64,000 bases of DNA from Archegozetes longisetosus (lineage: Eukaryota > Arthropoda > Arachnida > Sarcoptiformes > Trhypochthoniidae). A model generated the notes under the pieces. It was not told the origin of the DNA, made no database searches, and saw nothing but the letters and a program-made list of their open reading frames with translations. A program made the translations under genes and the position numbers. Location: positions 186,001-250,000 of the forward strand of contig JAEMBT020000002.1 in assembly GCA_018873245.2 (NCBI GenBank), written 5' to 3'. Of the stretch, positions 11,901 to 21,209 are shown in pieces; within the stretch, counting starts at the first letter, position 1, and the number at the start of each line of letters is the position of its first letter.

Positions 11901-12180
11901 TATCAAACTTATTGTGTTTGCGGTCATATTCATGCAATCGCCGTAACTAAGTATTAGTTTAAAAAATTTGACGTTTTCAATGAATTGGTTTACTTTAATG
12001 TAATTGACGTTGGAGTTAGTAAAGTGATAGATTTATTCAATTTGGCCAATCATTACGGAGAAGACTGACTCAAACAGAAATGTCAACATTTTCATAAATG
12101 GTATATCTGTTGAAGATGACTGCGGTATATGTCCAGCTATTAATGAATAGCAATTAAAACGATTAGAGTGATATTGTCCT
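11900..12180 (+). pseudogene. RCC1 and BTB domain protein pseudogene fragment
   Basis: One frame reads CGHIHAIAVTKY (an RCC1-repeat core), a stop, then a stretch ending VIDLFNLANHYGED-stop-LKQKCQHF, and a neighbouring frame continues with GISVEDDCG. This reproduces the end of the BTB domain and the start of the BACK segment of RCBTB-type proteins (LL-x-LAN-x-Y-x-x-x-x-LK-x-x-C, then I-x-V-(E/D)-N-(V/A)-C). Three stops and a frame change show it is decayed. The RCC1 part is joined almost directly to the BTB part, so an internal deletion has also occurred. A 77-codon frame that follows (12241-12474) shows no recognisable similarity. Confidence 0.55.
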
Positions 12181-13204
12181 GAATTAATTGTCCGCAAAAC
12201 TGGTGCTTTTCTATAAATGCAATAAAATTGATGCCTAGAATTGTCTTCAAATATATCTCAATCAGTACCTAAACAATCGTCTTCAGTCACTAATTATGAA
12301 TCAAACATTGAGTCGTACGATAAATTTGAAACCGGAAAAGTAATAAATCATACCGATTGCATATGGAATCGACGCAAAAAACGGTGGTTCTCGACTAGAG
12401 TTGTGTCAATCAGTCCTATTGACATCGATTCTGTCCGTAATAGATGTTATGCTTATCTTTGTAAAAATTGTTGACTCGCAGAAGGCTCACTCAACTAAGA
12501 ATTTGGTCACATTGAAAACTATGTTGTAAATAAGCCAATTTTGATGGCAATTAAATTAAACTTAATTTGAACACTGATTGATAGCATGAAAGACTTCTGT
12601 TTAAAGAGTATTCTCAACTCTTCATAAGTTTCTGTTGCTTGGGTTCCATTTGTTGTGTAGAGTTTTAAGCGACTTTTTAAAGTGAAGTACTCAACTATGG
12701 CCAAAAGTGTATTCGTTCAAGCAAATTTCAGTTGCATTTTATGAGTCAATTATCCTAAAGTTGTTATAGAAAAGGCAAATTCATTTATTTTAACTTTGTT
12801 TATATAAAGAAAATTTAAGTTCTCAATAAGGAATTCAAAGTTTCGTTAGAAACAAATGATTCATAGCTTGTGTGAAATACTTGCTTCATTCATTTTTGTA
12901 CAAATATTGTATTGCGTTTCATTATAATTGATAAATAAAAACTGAATCTCTTATAAACTAATCCATAAGTGATTTAAACTATTTTCTTTACTTTAATTTT
13001 TAAGAAATAAAATCAAAACTAACACGAATGGAGTCAGTTAATCCTTGTCTGAGTACTTATTAGTTTTAACTTAAATTGAATTAGATTTTTGGATAACAGA
13101 AGATTAGTTAATAGCTACCACAATGTTTACAATAACTTTTGTTAATTTAAACTAATTAAAACTTTAAAAATTCAGTCTGTAATTTAGACGAGTCTAATAA
13201 CACA

Positions 13205-13276
13205 GGTTCCATGGTGTAATGGTCAGCACTCTGGACTTTGAATCCAGCGATCCGAGTTCGAATCTCGGTGGGACCT
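13205..13276 (+). tRNA. tRNA-Gln(UUG)
   Basis: A full cloverleaf: acceptor GGTTCCA pairs with TGGGACC, the anticodon stem CTGGA/TCCAG encloses loop CTTTGAA with anticodon TTG, and the T arm carries GTTCGAATC. There is no intron. It is 72 nt with the discriminator T. Confidence 0.95.
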
Positions 13277-13904
13277 TGGCTTTAATTTTTATTAAATCTC
13301 TACTTAACTAAACATGTAATCAGTTAGATTAATAGAACATGTTCTAACATTATTATATGTCAACTAACAGATATTATGCATGTGAAAAGTGTTATAATTT
13401 ACATTTTCTACTCAATTCAAAGTAAACGAATATGACTTATATTACAATGAAGCTTATAAACTTGACATTCGAATTTTAGATATAGTCTTATCTGTAAATG
13501 ATAAGAAGAGATAAACTATATAGTTAATTTCATTTTTATAGCCTTAAAATCCACCTTTTTCACTGAATGTATGATATGTTTGTAAATATGACACAAACGT
13601 AATATTTGATATAAACTGCGCTATTTCAAATGTCTAAAAGAATGATTGAGAATTGTTGATGCGCAAAAGATTTTGCAATCAATCTAAACAACTTTTAAGA
13701 TTCGATTAAATGAATTAAAACAGAATAAAGTTGGTTTAATGAAGTTATTATGATATAATACTAGGTCAAAATAATAGATAATTTCTAACTTATATTAGTT
13801 ATAGAAGAGAGTTCCTGATCCTAACTAGTTAAATGACTAACTAATAAGCTGTGTAATGCTTTTTAATGGTTAATTAACAATTAGATGTAAAAAATTATAA
13901 CCTG

Positions 13905-13976
13905 AGGTCCCACCGAGATTCGAACTCGGATCGCTGGATTCAAAGTCCAGAGTGCTGACCATTACACCATGGAACC
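13905..13976 (-). tRNA. tRNA-Gln(UUG), second copy
   Basis: Exact reverse complement of the tRNA at 13205-13276, with the same anticodon TTG. The two genes converge and are separated by about 630 bp. Outside the genes the flanks share only a few bases (an AATAAC-type phrase just upstream of each). Confidence 0.95.
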
Positions 13977-14127
13977 CTTGTTATTTTAAGTTAAAATTAA
14001 TTTAATTAAGTTATATGATCATAGCTTAGTTCTAATCGAAATAAAGCTCAGCACATTTTTTATCTTTTCAAGCAGTCTAATCTCTAAATATTTAACATAT
14101 GATTTGTGAATTAAAAAGTTTAAAATA

Positions 14128-14303
14128 CAGTCTGATCCGGTTATAAGCAACTGGCTGGTGCGTAGAAAATAAGTTGCCTGTAACCGAATTTGCCTATATT
14201 CCAACGATTAAACATATGACTGATTAGTTGATGCTCAATAGATCATTTGCTAACAACCGAGTTTGCCTCTAACCGAGTTTCCAATAACCGGACCAGACTT
14301 TTG
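14128..14303. mobile_element. Pogo/Tigger-like MITE with TA target duplication
   Basis: The ends are CAGTCTGATCCGGTTAT and ATAACCGGACCAGACTTTTG, imperfect inverted repeats. TA lies directly outside both ends. The interior has repeated AACCGAGTTTGCC-like subunits, typical of non-autonomous Tc1/mariner-pogo elements. There is no coding capacity. Confidence 0.65.
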
Positions 14304-14965
14304 TACGTTTGATTTTGAGATAATTTAAGCTAAATAGGATTTTTGATATCTGTTTAAGTATTTCGTTGAAAAAACCGGTTTTAAGTTAGTGCATGTGATT
14401 TGAATAAAGTTTAAAATCAAATTGAAATAATGTTTAAGAAAAAGTAACATCAGATATTTTGAAATAGTACTTTTTGAAAATGACTAACATTTAACTAAAA
14501 CAGACAGACTTTGGAGTGATCTATTTCTCGGATATACGATTCCACAGACGGGTTATATGCAAATAAAATCTTTATCTAACTATCAACCAACCATTATTTC
14601 TCTAATTGTTTTTACTGAATAATGATGAACCAGTTATCTAATAAATTGTTTGCAACGTTGCATCGTTAACAATATCGGATATGCATACAGTCTTACAATT
14701 GAAAATCATGCAAAACAACTAACTTTACAGTGAGTTCTAGAGAAGACTTAAATTAGGAAAAAGCGATAAACCCTTTCTTTGATAGTGAGAATATAAAACC
14801 AAATTTTTGTAGTCTTTGACCCTTCTGTTCAATTAAAGCCATACGAAAAAGAAACTTAACTTTATTAATAACAAGATTTGGTGAACGCCAGCTTAAAAGG
14901 ACAAAACATGAAACAACTGGAGAAACATTTCTAAAAACATTGAATAAATACCAAATAAAATAAGT

Positions 14966-16636
14966 TTATTCGACTTCTAATTTGATGGTATCATACATTT
15001 TGCCGCCCCCATCACTAACATTTGATGCGTGAAAAGTTATAGTATTTGCTCCTGATTTCAATAGAGAGGCTGCAAAACTAACAGTTGTCAAATGGTAATA
15101 ACCACTCGGATTAGCGCTTCGGTAAATACTGGCATCATTTGTATATGAAGGAAGTGTACTAACAGTATGATCATTAACAGCAACCTGAACGGTAATAGTT
15201 CTGGCCTGACCTGCAGCAGCAACCGTCAAATGAGCGTTTCCGCTATAAGTCTTATTGAGATGGAAGTCAACAGTCCAGACGCCAGCTTGTGTTTGTGCGT
15301 AATACCAGTCCTCCAATGGTTTACTTTTACCGATAGTATACGTCAGATTAGGTGGAACTTTCTCATTGAGTCCATACTGTCGCGGAACGTTTCCGAGCTT
15401 GAATTCAGTGACTTTTCTATCTGCAGTTCCGATTTGCCAAAGAAGATTTGAGTATTGAGGTGGCGACCATACCAGTAATCCAACGTCTGTCTTCGAACCT
15501 TCAACTTTTACGTTATCTTTTTCGAATTGATCAGTAACATCACCGATTGATCCGCCGGTCGAGTACGCGTACAGACTATAAGTGCCCGGACGGACATGTG
15601 GTATTGAGAAAGATCCAGAAGAGTCGGCTTTTGAGTAGAAGATATAATCAGCTCCTTGTGCATAGAGATCGCCGCCCGGTTTGGCCAAAACAATCATAGC
15701 TCCCGATGCAGGTCTGTTGTCCTTAAGCTTTAGAGTTCCGGTGACTGTAGACCGAGATGTAGGATAGTGTGGATTCGATAACCATTTATACGGCCATTGA
15801 TTGACCTCTGATTTGGCCATTTTCTCCACGTCTGCAACACTCCCATCATTGAAGTACAAAAGCCACGGACCGTATATTTTTCCGCTCGGAATCTTAACTC
15901 CAGGCGTTCCAAAATGACTGGCAGATAACATATTGAGCACAACACCATCGCCAGTATTGCTCTCAACGTGAACCATTAGTTCCTGTTTCATCGGTCCGCC
16001 ATTGAAGTACTCGTGACTGCTTGTGATGAGCCAAACGCCGTGATTTTCACCGTAAACTCCGTGTACATGATCTTCGGCCACATATGAGGCCCAATCGTAT
16101 TTGGTGTACACTTTGCCATCTGGTAAAGTCCATGTCTCGTCCTGAAGTTTGGTTCCTTTTTGAATCTCAGCCAATGTAGGGAAAGGTCCCGAACGTTCGG
16201 CATTATGTCCGTTACGGAATATATTTCCGTCAACTCTATATATAGTTCGGAATTCTCCGACTTCTCCAATACCAGTGGCCACAAAATAGGAATAAATACC
16301 AGAGATATCGCTGTGAACCACGTAATGAAGTTCTCCCCAATCGCTCAAATAGAATATGTCGACCATTGAGGACGAGTTGGTTGCGATGTGCAATGATTTT
16401 GCACTAAAACCTGTTCCACCATTGATGGAGCTGTAAAAACCTTTTGCGTGACCAATAAGTTCTTTACCATTGATGACAAGTGAATGTCCAGTTCCGCTCT
16501 GAAACTTGACTGTCAAGTGTCCATTAGATATGTCTGCGTTCAGACCCGAGACATGCAGCTGAACGTCAGCCGATCCCACAATCAATCTCTCGAGCCAAAT
16601 CAAAGAAAATATTGACAAAATATTTAATAAATACAT
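14966..16636 (-). CDS. Secreted rhamnogalacturonate lyase (polysaccharide lyase family 4), intronless
   Basis: The enzyme family cleaves the alternating rhamnose-galacturonate backbone of pectin (rhamnogalacturonan I) by beta-elimination, outside the cell. The 556-aa product starts with a signal peptide (residues 1-21, hydrophobic, cut near VGSA). Order: N-terminal lyase domain (about 24-280) with YTKYDWASYV (K179 is the likely catalytic lysine), EDHVHGVYG (H190/H192) and SSHEYFNGGPMKQEL; a fibronectin-III-like domain (about 295-375) with GTYSLYAY; and a C-terminal carbohydrate-binding-like beta domain (about 390-556) ending YDTIKLEVE. This three-domain layout is that of PL4 enzymes of fungi, plants and bacteria. 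No intron interrupts it although neighbours are split, and it is visibly richer in G+C than its flanks; together these suggest horizontal acquisition (inference). No frame lesion was seen. Which histidine is catalytic cannot be fixed without alignment. Confidence 0.92.
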   Translation of the reverse strand: MYLLNILSIFSLIWLERLIVGSADVQLHVSGLNADISNGHLTVKFQSGTGHSLVINGKELIGHAKGFYSSINGGTGFSAKSLHIATNSSSMVDIFYLSDWGELHYVVHSDISGIYSYFVATGIGEVGEFRTIYRVDGNIFRNGHNAERSGPFPTLAEIQKGTKLQDETWTLPDGKVYTKYDWASYVAEDHVHGVYGENHGVWLITSSHEYFNGGPMKQELMVHVESNTGDGVVLNMLSASHFGTPGVKIPSGKIYGPWLLYFNDGSVADVEKMAKSEVNQWPYKWLSNPHYPTSRSTVTGTLKLKDNRPASGAMIVLAKPGGDLYAQGADYIFYSKADSSGSFSIPHVRPGTYSLYAYSTGGSIGDVTDQFEKDNVKVEGSKTDVGLLVWSPPQYSNLLWQIGTADRKVTEFKLGNVPRQYGLNEKVPPNLTYTIGKSKPLEDWYYAQTQAGVWTVDFHLNKTYSGNAHLTVAAAGQARTITVQVAVNDHTVSTLPSYTNDASIYRSANPSGYYHLTTVSFAASLLKSGANTITFHASNVSDGGGKMYDTIKLEVE

Positions 16637-17454
16637 GTTTAAGATCTGTTTTTCTAGATGACTGTCGAATATTCGAATTAGTTCTTAAACTTCTATATTT
16701 ACAATAGTATCAAGTAATAAGAACTGAGTACTACATCTGTTCTTAAACTTTTTGTTGATTAAATAGTCTAACGTTTAATCACATTTTGATAAATGAGTAC
16801 ATAATTCCTATTTTGAATCCTTGATTAATAGGATAAACTTCTATTAATACTATTATTGTTTAGCATTATTTTTGGTTGGCTCAAAATGAACATATTGCAA
16901 GTCCTGATTTAGTTATCAATAAAAACATTGTTAATGAACTAATAGTTTGGATTTATTTTTACGTAACCAACGAGCTTCCAGATGATTTTTTCACATTTGA
17001 GAAAAACTGTTTTCATAGAACGTGTCACATCAACATCTTTTTGGTTTAAACAAAAGTATCAATTCAACAACAATAGTTAAAAAAAATTAAGAAATATTTT
17101 TATTTCTCAAATTTTATGGCAACAAATATTCATTTGATTCGCTTGGCATAAAATTTATAGTTAATATATTTTACTAAAAAATATTAATAAAAATTCAAAC
17201 ATATAATTACAACAAAATACAATTAGATCTTTAATATATAAAAATATAATAAAAATGAAGTTCAAAAATCATTTGTATGAACGAGTCAATGAAAGGCTGC
17301 TCAAGAAGTTAAACGTTTTGAAGAAATAACTTTTGAACTTAAGTTTTCAAACCTCAAAGTTTTAGTCCAAAACCTGATCCCTCTTTAGACCGAATACAGT
17401 CTTCGCTTCAAACTCAATAATTAATAAATTTAATAAATTAAAAGTCATGTGTTG
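16637..17454. other. Very AT-rich intergenic region
   Basis: This is the upstream region of the lyase gene and the 3' region of the CCDC85-like gene. No features recognised beyond A/T runs. Confidence 0.35.
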
Positions 17455-18057
17455 TTATCTATTCATCAACGTCTTAATCGCTGTCTCGCTCAACGAATCG
17501 ATAATTGATTTCTCGTCTCCGGAGTCGACAATTGATTCTCGAATTGCATTGACTCTCAGGGCATCTGAAACGTGCTTCGGACGACTTACGTCGAGTCCTC
17601 GAGAACGCAATTCGTTCTCAAGATATGAGACGTACTGACAAAAAGATGTAGTCGAAGAACGAGTTGGTTGTGGAGTATTTGCTATCATGTTATTTGCGTC
17701 ACAATTACTGTTCGTATCCAATAATACGCATAACTATTGAAAACAAAAAACAAACATTAAGCTAAGTCGTAAATAATAAATATTCACAAACTATTAATTA
17801 AATTAGTGATTAATTACTTGTTTTAATGAATAGTTTTCTCGAATTAACTCGAATTGTTTTTGCTCTAAAATATTTAATTTTTGTTTCATTGAATTCCAAT
17901 TTTTGGTTTGTTTAGAATTGAATTCTTTGACGAATTGTTTGGCGTAATTTCTTTCGTCGTCCAAGAAGAGTATTAATTCTTTCATTTCGGCGTTTTCCCG
18001 CATCAATTCCCGAACTTTTTGCTTCAAAATAGCGATTTCTTCATCTTTTGTTTCCAT
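17455..18057 (-). CDS. CCDC85-like coiled-coil protein, two exons
   Basis: Exon 1 is 18057-17818 and exon 2 is 17733-17455, joined in phase 0 across an 84-bp GT-AG intron (CAA|gtaatt...ttcaatag|TTA). The 172-aa product has an N-terminal coiled coil. Its LKQKVRELMRENAEMKEL and FLDDER, then KLNILEQKQFELIRENYSLKQLCVLLD, follow the CCDC85 pattern (LRELMRENxELKELCxxLDDER ... LE-x-x-QEELIREN-x-x-LKELC-x-x-LD). CCDC85 proteins bind delta-catenins at adherens junctions or act in the nucleus. The intron falls inside the second LKELC motif. A later helix (CQYVSYLENELRSRG) and a Ser/Asp-rich tail end the protein. Known animal members are usually longer, so this is a minimal version. The exon 2 start is supported by the restored motif. 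Confidence 0.78.
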
Positions 18058-18347
18058 TTTTAATCCGACAATGAGTCGAATCGATTGTCAATACTATTGA
18101 AACTTGACATTGATCTCACATTAATTACGTTTCAATTTGATTATGAACATTTGTTTGGCCTTTCAGTTTAGTTTAAACTGATTTGTAAACAATTTACAAA
18201 ACGAAATCATGCGGGACAACAGATAAACAAATTCGATCAATGATTGCACGAATGAGCGCGTTCACACAGTTCAAACATTCATAATTTGAATGAAGTCTCG
18301 AATCTTTACTTCAGTCAAATACTTTAGAATTGAATCAAAGTTTAACA

Positions 18348-18615
18348 AATAATCAAAATAAGTTTTGGCTGTGTCTCCTTTTCAAACCTATCTGGTCTTC
18401 GAGAGATGTCCTAATCCTATAGTTTGCAATCGTTCTAGATTTTTCAGTGTGAAAAATTGATCCGTTAGATCCAACACTAATTTAAATCTCTCTAATCGAA
18501 TTTTTCACAACTGCACTGAAAAGTTAAGAATAATTGCGAACTATAAGACTAGAGCGTCTCTCGAAGACCGGATGTGTTTGAAAAGAAGAAACAACTAAAA
18601 CTTATTTTGATTATC
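18348..18615. mobile_element. Palindromic foldback element/MITE
   Basis: Two arms of about 130 bp meet almost at the centre. The left arm begins AATAATCAAAATAAGTTTTG and contains GGTCTTCGAGAGA; the right arm carries the reverse complement ending TTATTTTGATTATC. Several mismatches indicate age. It lies upstream of the CCDC85-like gene and downstream of the OBP-like gene. No coding capacity. Confidence 0.6.
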
Positions 18616-18851
18616 ACCTGAACTCTGTTAACAGCTAAGTCAACAATAACTCGATTTGTTCAAATCATTTATCTTAATGAAGACTTAACAGAAGTCTAAA
18701 CGAATATCAACTCAGAAGAATCGGAAGTTTATTGACTGATTTTATTTCTCTACAAGAGTACAAACATTTTGTTACTGATGACTTTTAAGTATTTTACTGG
18801 AAACCTTTAATGATACCGATTAACTGAGACAGAAAAGTGCCTCTACAATGG

Positions 18852-19625
18852 TTATTGTGAAATCAACTTTATTTCGCAAGTTTTAGTTGTGTGAAAATCC
18901 ATCTGAAACAGAGGCATAAACTTTGAATTATTTGAATATTCTTGTATTTTGATGAACTTGAAACTTACACAAGCCTGAAACATTAGCACTACATCAATAA
19001 TTTGTTGTCTACCAGGAAATTTTTTCTCAGCCTCTGCTCGACACTTGCCAATATGTCCAACAATCTCCGTTTCGATAGGTTTGGGCAGATTTCTGCCCAT
19101 TAGTCTAGTTTTAGTCTTGCCAAAACGATATTTTCCTCTTCTATCAAACTGAACATTTGCGTTAACTGCTAGATTAGAAAAAGGTTTCATCTAAATACTT
19201 ACCCAATTATCTTGGCGAAGTGCACACTCTGTCATGAGTCTTAGATTTTTCGATTTAAATCAAATTAGGTTTATTTTCTCAACCAATTGCATAATCAATT
19301 AATACCTGGCGTGTGCTCGCGCTGTCTTTTCATTCAATTGTTTAGGAATCGGATGAGCCTTAAGACATGTCTCTCGAAGTGTATTTTTCCTCGCGTTCTC
19401 ACTTTGTGTTGATTCCAATTGTGAACACTTTCCCCAATCGACTTTAGGCTTGAAATAAATGGACATCAATTAAACATTTGATTATTCAGCCAACTCTAAT
19501 AATTAACTTAATGAGTACTCAACTGGTTTTTGAGGTTGTGTTTGCTTAGCTCGAGATGCTCTCTGACCAGAAACAACTACAAAAATGCAAACAATGTAAA
19601 AAGTGAGCTTTAGAAACACTTTCAT
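18852..19625 (-). CDS. Small secreted six-cysteine protein, odorant-binding-protein-like, five exons
   Basis: Exons on the minus strand: 19625-19524, 19448-19306, 19239-19203, 19148-18969, 18902-18852, with four introns of 54-75 bp, all GT-AG and phase-consistent, giving 170 aa. Residues 1-20 are a signal peptide ending VVVSGQ. The mature part is basic and helical, with six cysteines (WGKC, RETC, MTEC, IGKC, FQAC, TKTC in order). The spacing C3-x42-C4 and C5-x8-C6, the Gly-Lys turn after C3 (DRRGKYRF) and the FQAC motif before C5 recall the PBP/GOBP odorant-binding fold and the OBP-like proteins reported from chelicerates, which carry hydrophobic ligands in extracellular fluid. The usual C2-x3-C3 spacing is absent, so the family call is tentative. 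The first donor (gttgag) is weak but is the only choice that keeps the frame open. Confidence 0.72.
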
Positions 19626-19644
19626 TTTACCCGAAGCAAGTTTC

Positions 19645-19684
19645 AGACTGAAGATGTTTCTCTAAATTCACTTTAATATAAGGC
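19645..19684 (-). promoter_or_regulatory. Candidate core promoter of the OBP-like gene
   Basis: On the minus strand a TATA-like TTATATTAAAG (about 19684-19674) is followed about 30 bp later by TCAGTC (19651-19646), the arthropod initiator pattern, leaving a leader of about 25 nt before the ATG at 19625. Confidence 0.45.
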
Positions 19685-19770
19685 TGCGATCCTAATACTA
19701 ATAGTGTCTTTATCTCTGAAGAGTCTCATCTTTCAAATACTTATCTCTGCCTTTTTTTAGCTTTCAAATA

Positions 19771-19970
19771 CCGTGAAACCCGTTTAACGTCAACTCGTTT
19801 ATTGTCAAACTTCGCTTATTATCGGATCTTGCTTATTGTCAACCCTCAGTCCTGCACCGAGTACAAATTCCTCATTGAACTACATAATAGAACAGTACGC
19901 TTGTTGTCAATATCGGTTATTGTTGAGTATTTTTGCTGCACAGACAGGTTCATATTAACGGGTTTCACAG
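19771..19970. mobile_element. 200-bp pogo/Tigger-like MITE with TA target duplication
   Basis: The ends are CCGTGAAACCCGTTTAA and TTAACGGGTTTCACAG, inverted repeats of about 15 bp, with TA outside both ends. Inside are repeated copies of (C)GTTTATTGTCAA and CGCTTATT, the subterminal-repeat style of pogo-type non-autonomous elements. It lies about 145 bp upstream of the OBP-like start codon. Confidence 0.65.
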
Positions 19971-20980
19971 TATAAGTTAATTTTTTATGTTTAAAACCCA
20001 ATACAGTCTGTTAATGAGTTCATTTCAGACAAATATTTCATTTTTATTTAAAAAATGATCTAAAGAGAACCAAGTTTGAGAAGACAAAACTCTTTTAAAA
20101 TCATGAATTTATTCTTTGCCAAGTGTTGTCTCGAGGCACATAAATAATTCAAATAATTGTATGATGTATACTGTATTGAAACAAATTTTGACTTTACAGG
20201 TATTTCCCTAATTCCAATTCTATCATTAGATCTCATAAATGGATTTTTACTATTGAATAAATAGCAGAAATAATTTTTGAACTTAAACAAGGTTAAAAAA
20301 CTAATTTTTAATAGCTAGAGTAGTCTTCGCTGAGCCTTCACTAAAACTTGATTAAACCAGTGCATAGTTCTAATATGTTTAATAAAAAATGAATTAACAG
20401 TACAAAATTTTTTCAAAAGGTTTTAACCATTTCAATGATTCATTACACTGTATTAAATTATAAGAGTATAAAAAATCTACAAATAGTAGAGATTGGTTAA
20501 TTTCTTATTAGAAGTAATTCGATCATAACATCACATTGAAATTGAAAGTCCTTCAAGTTTTTCTAAATCACTTCGCTTATGATATTTTGATCATTAAATA
20601 TCTGACAATATGTGTTAGTTTGAAACTTTATGAGTACTTTAAATTTAATATTTTGGACTCTTAGCTCGAACTTTGTGATATATGAATTTGCTAGAATATA
20701 ACTACTTTTCAAATTATTGCATGTAGAATTCTTCAGACTTTTTCAAAATATTTAACAAAATTATCAAGTCATAAACACGCATATGAAATTATGCGATTAT
20801 AAGTTTATAAGATATTTGAATTCTAATAAGATGTAACAACAGTAATCAAACTATTTTATTTATTTATGAATGAGTGGTAGATTTTGAAGAAAATACTGCA
20901 ATAGTTAAATAACTGAGTCAGATACCAATAGGATAGTATTCCGATTCAAACAGGATAATAAGTCAAATCCCAACCGCGAC

Positions 20981-21150
20981 CAGGGCTGTGCCAACTACCA
21001 TGAGTAGTCGGTTAGTAGTCGGGTAACTACTGACTACTCGACTACTGACTACCAACTTTATGCAATACTCGATAGTCACTCATTAACGATTACTCATCCA
21101 TTGACGGTTACTCATAAGTAATCACGAGTAGTCACGACTACTTTTATAAA
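20981..21150. repeat. hAT-like terminus with ACTACTC/GAGTAGT repeats
   Basis: It starts CAGGGCTGTGCCAACTACC, which has the CAGGG beginning of many hAT elements. It then consists of a dense run of GAGTAGTC and its complement GACTACTC in both orientations. The matching opposite terminus (TTGGCACAGCCCTG) was not found, so this looks like a truncated copy. Confidence 0.45.
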
Positions 21151-21209
21151 GGTGGCTATACTTATGATGATTATCGTATAAGTTCCAATGATGAACTTGG
21201 ACTGCATAA

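Noticed and set aside
12241..12474. A 77-codon plus-strand frame after the RCC1/BTB pseudogene
   Set aside because: It lacks an ATG start (begins TTG), shows no recognisable domain and follows decayed sequence; kept only as a note under the pseudogene.
15167..16369. Several open frames of 60-98 codons on both strands inside the lyase gene
   Set aside because: They are shadows of the less AT-rich lyase coding sequence, with unnatural compositions and no motifs.
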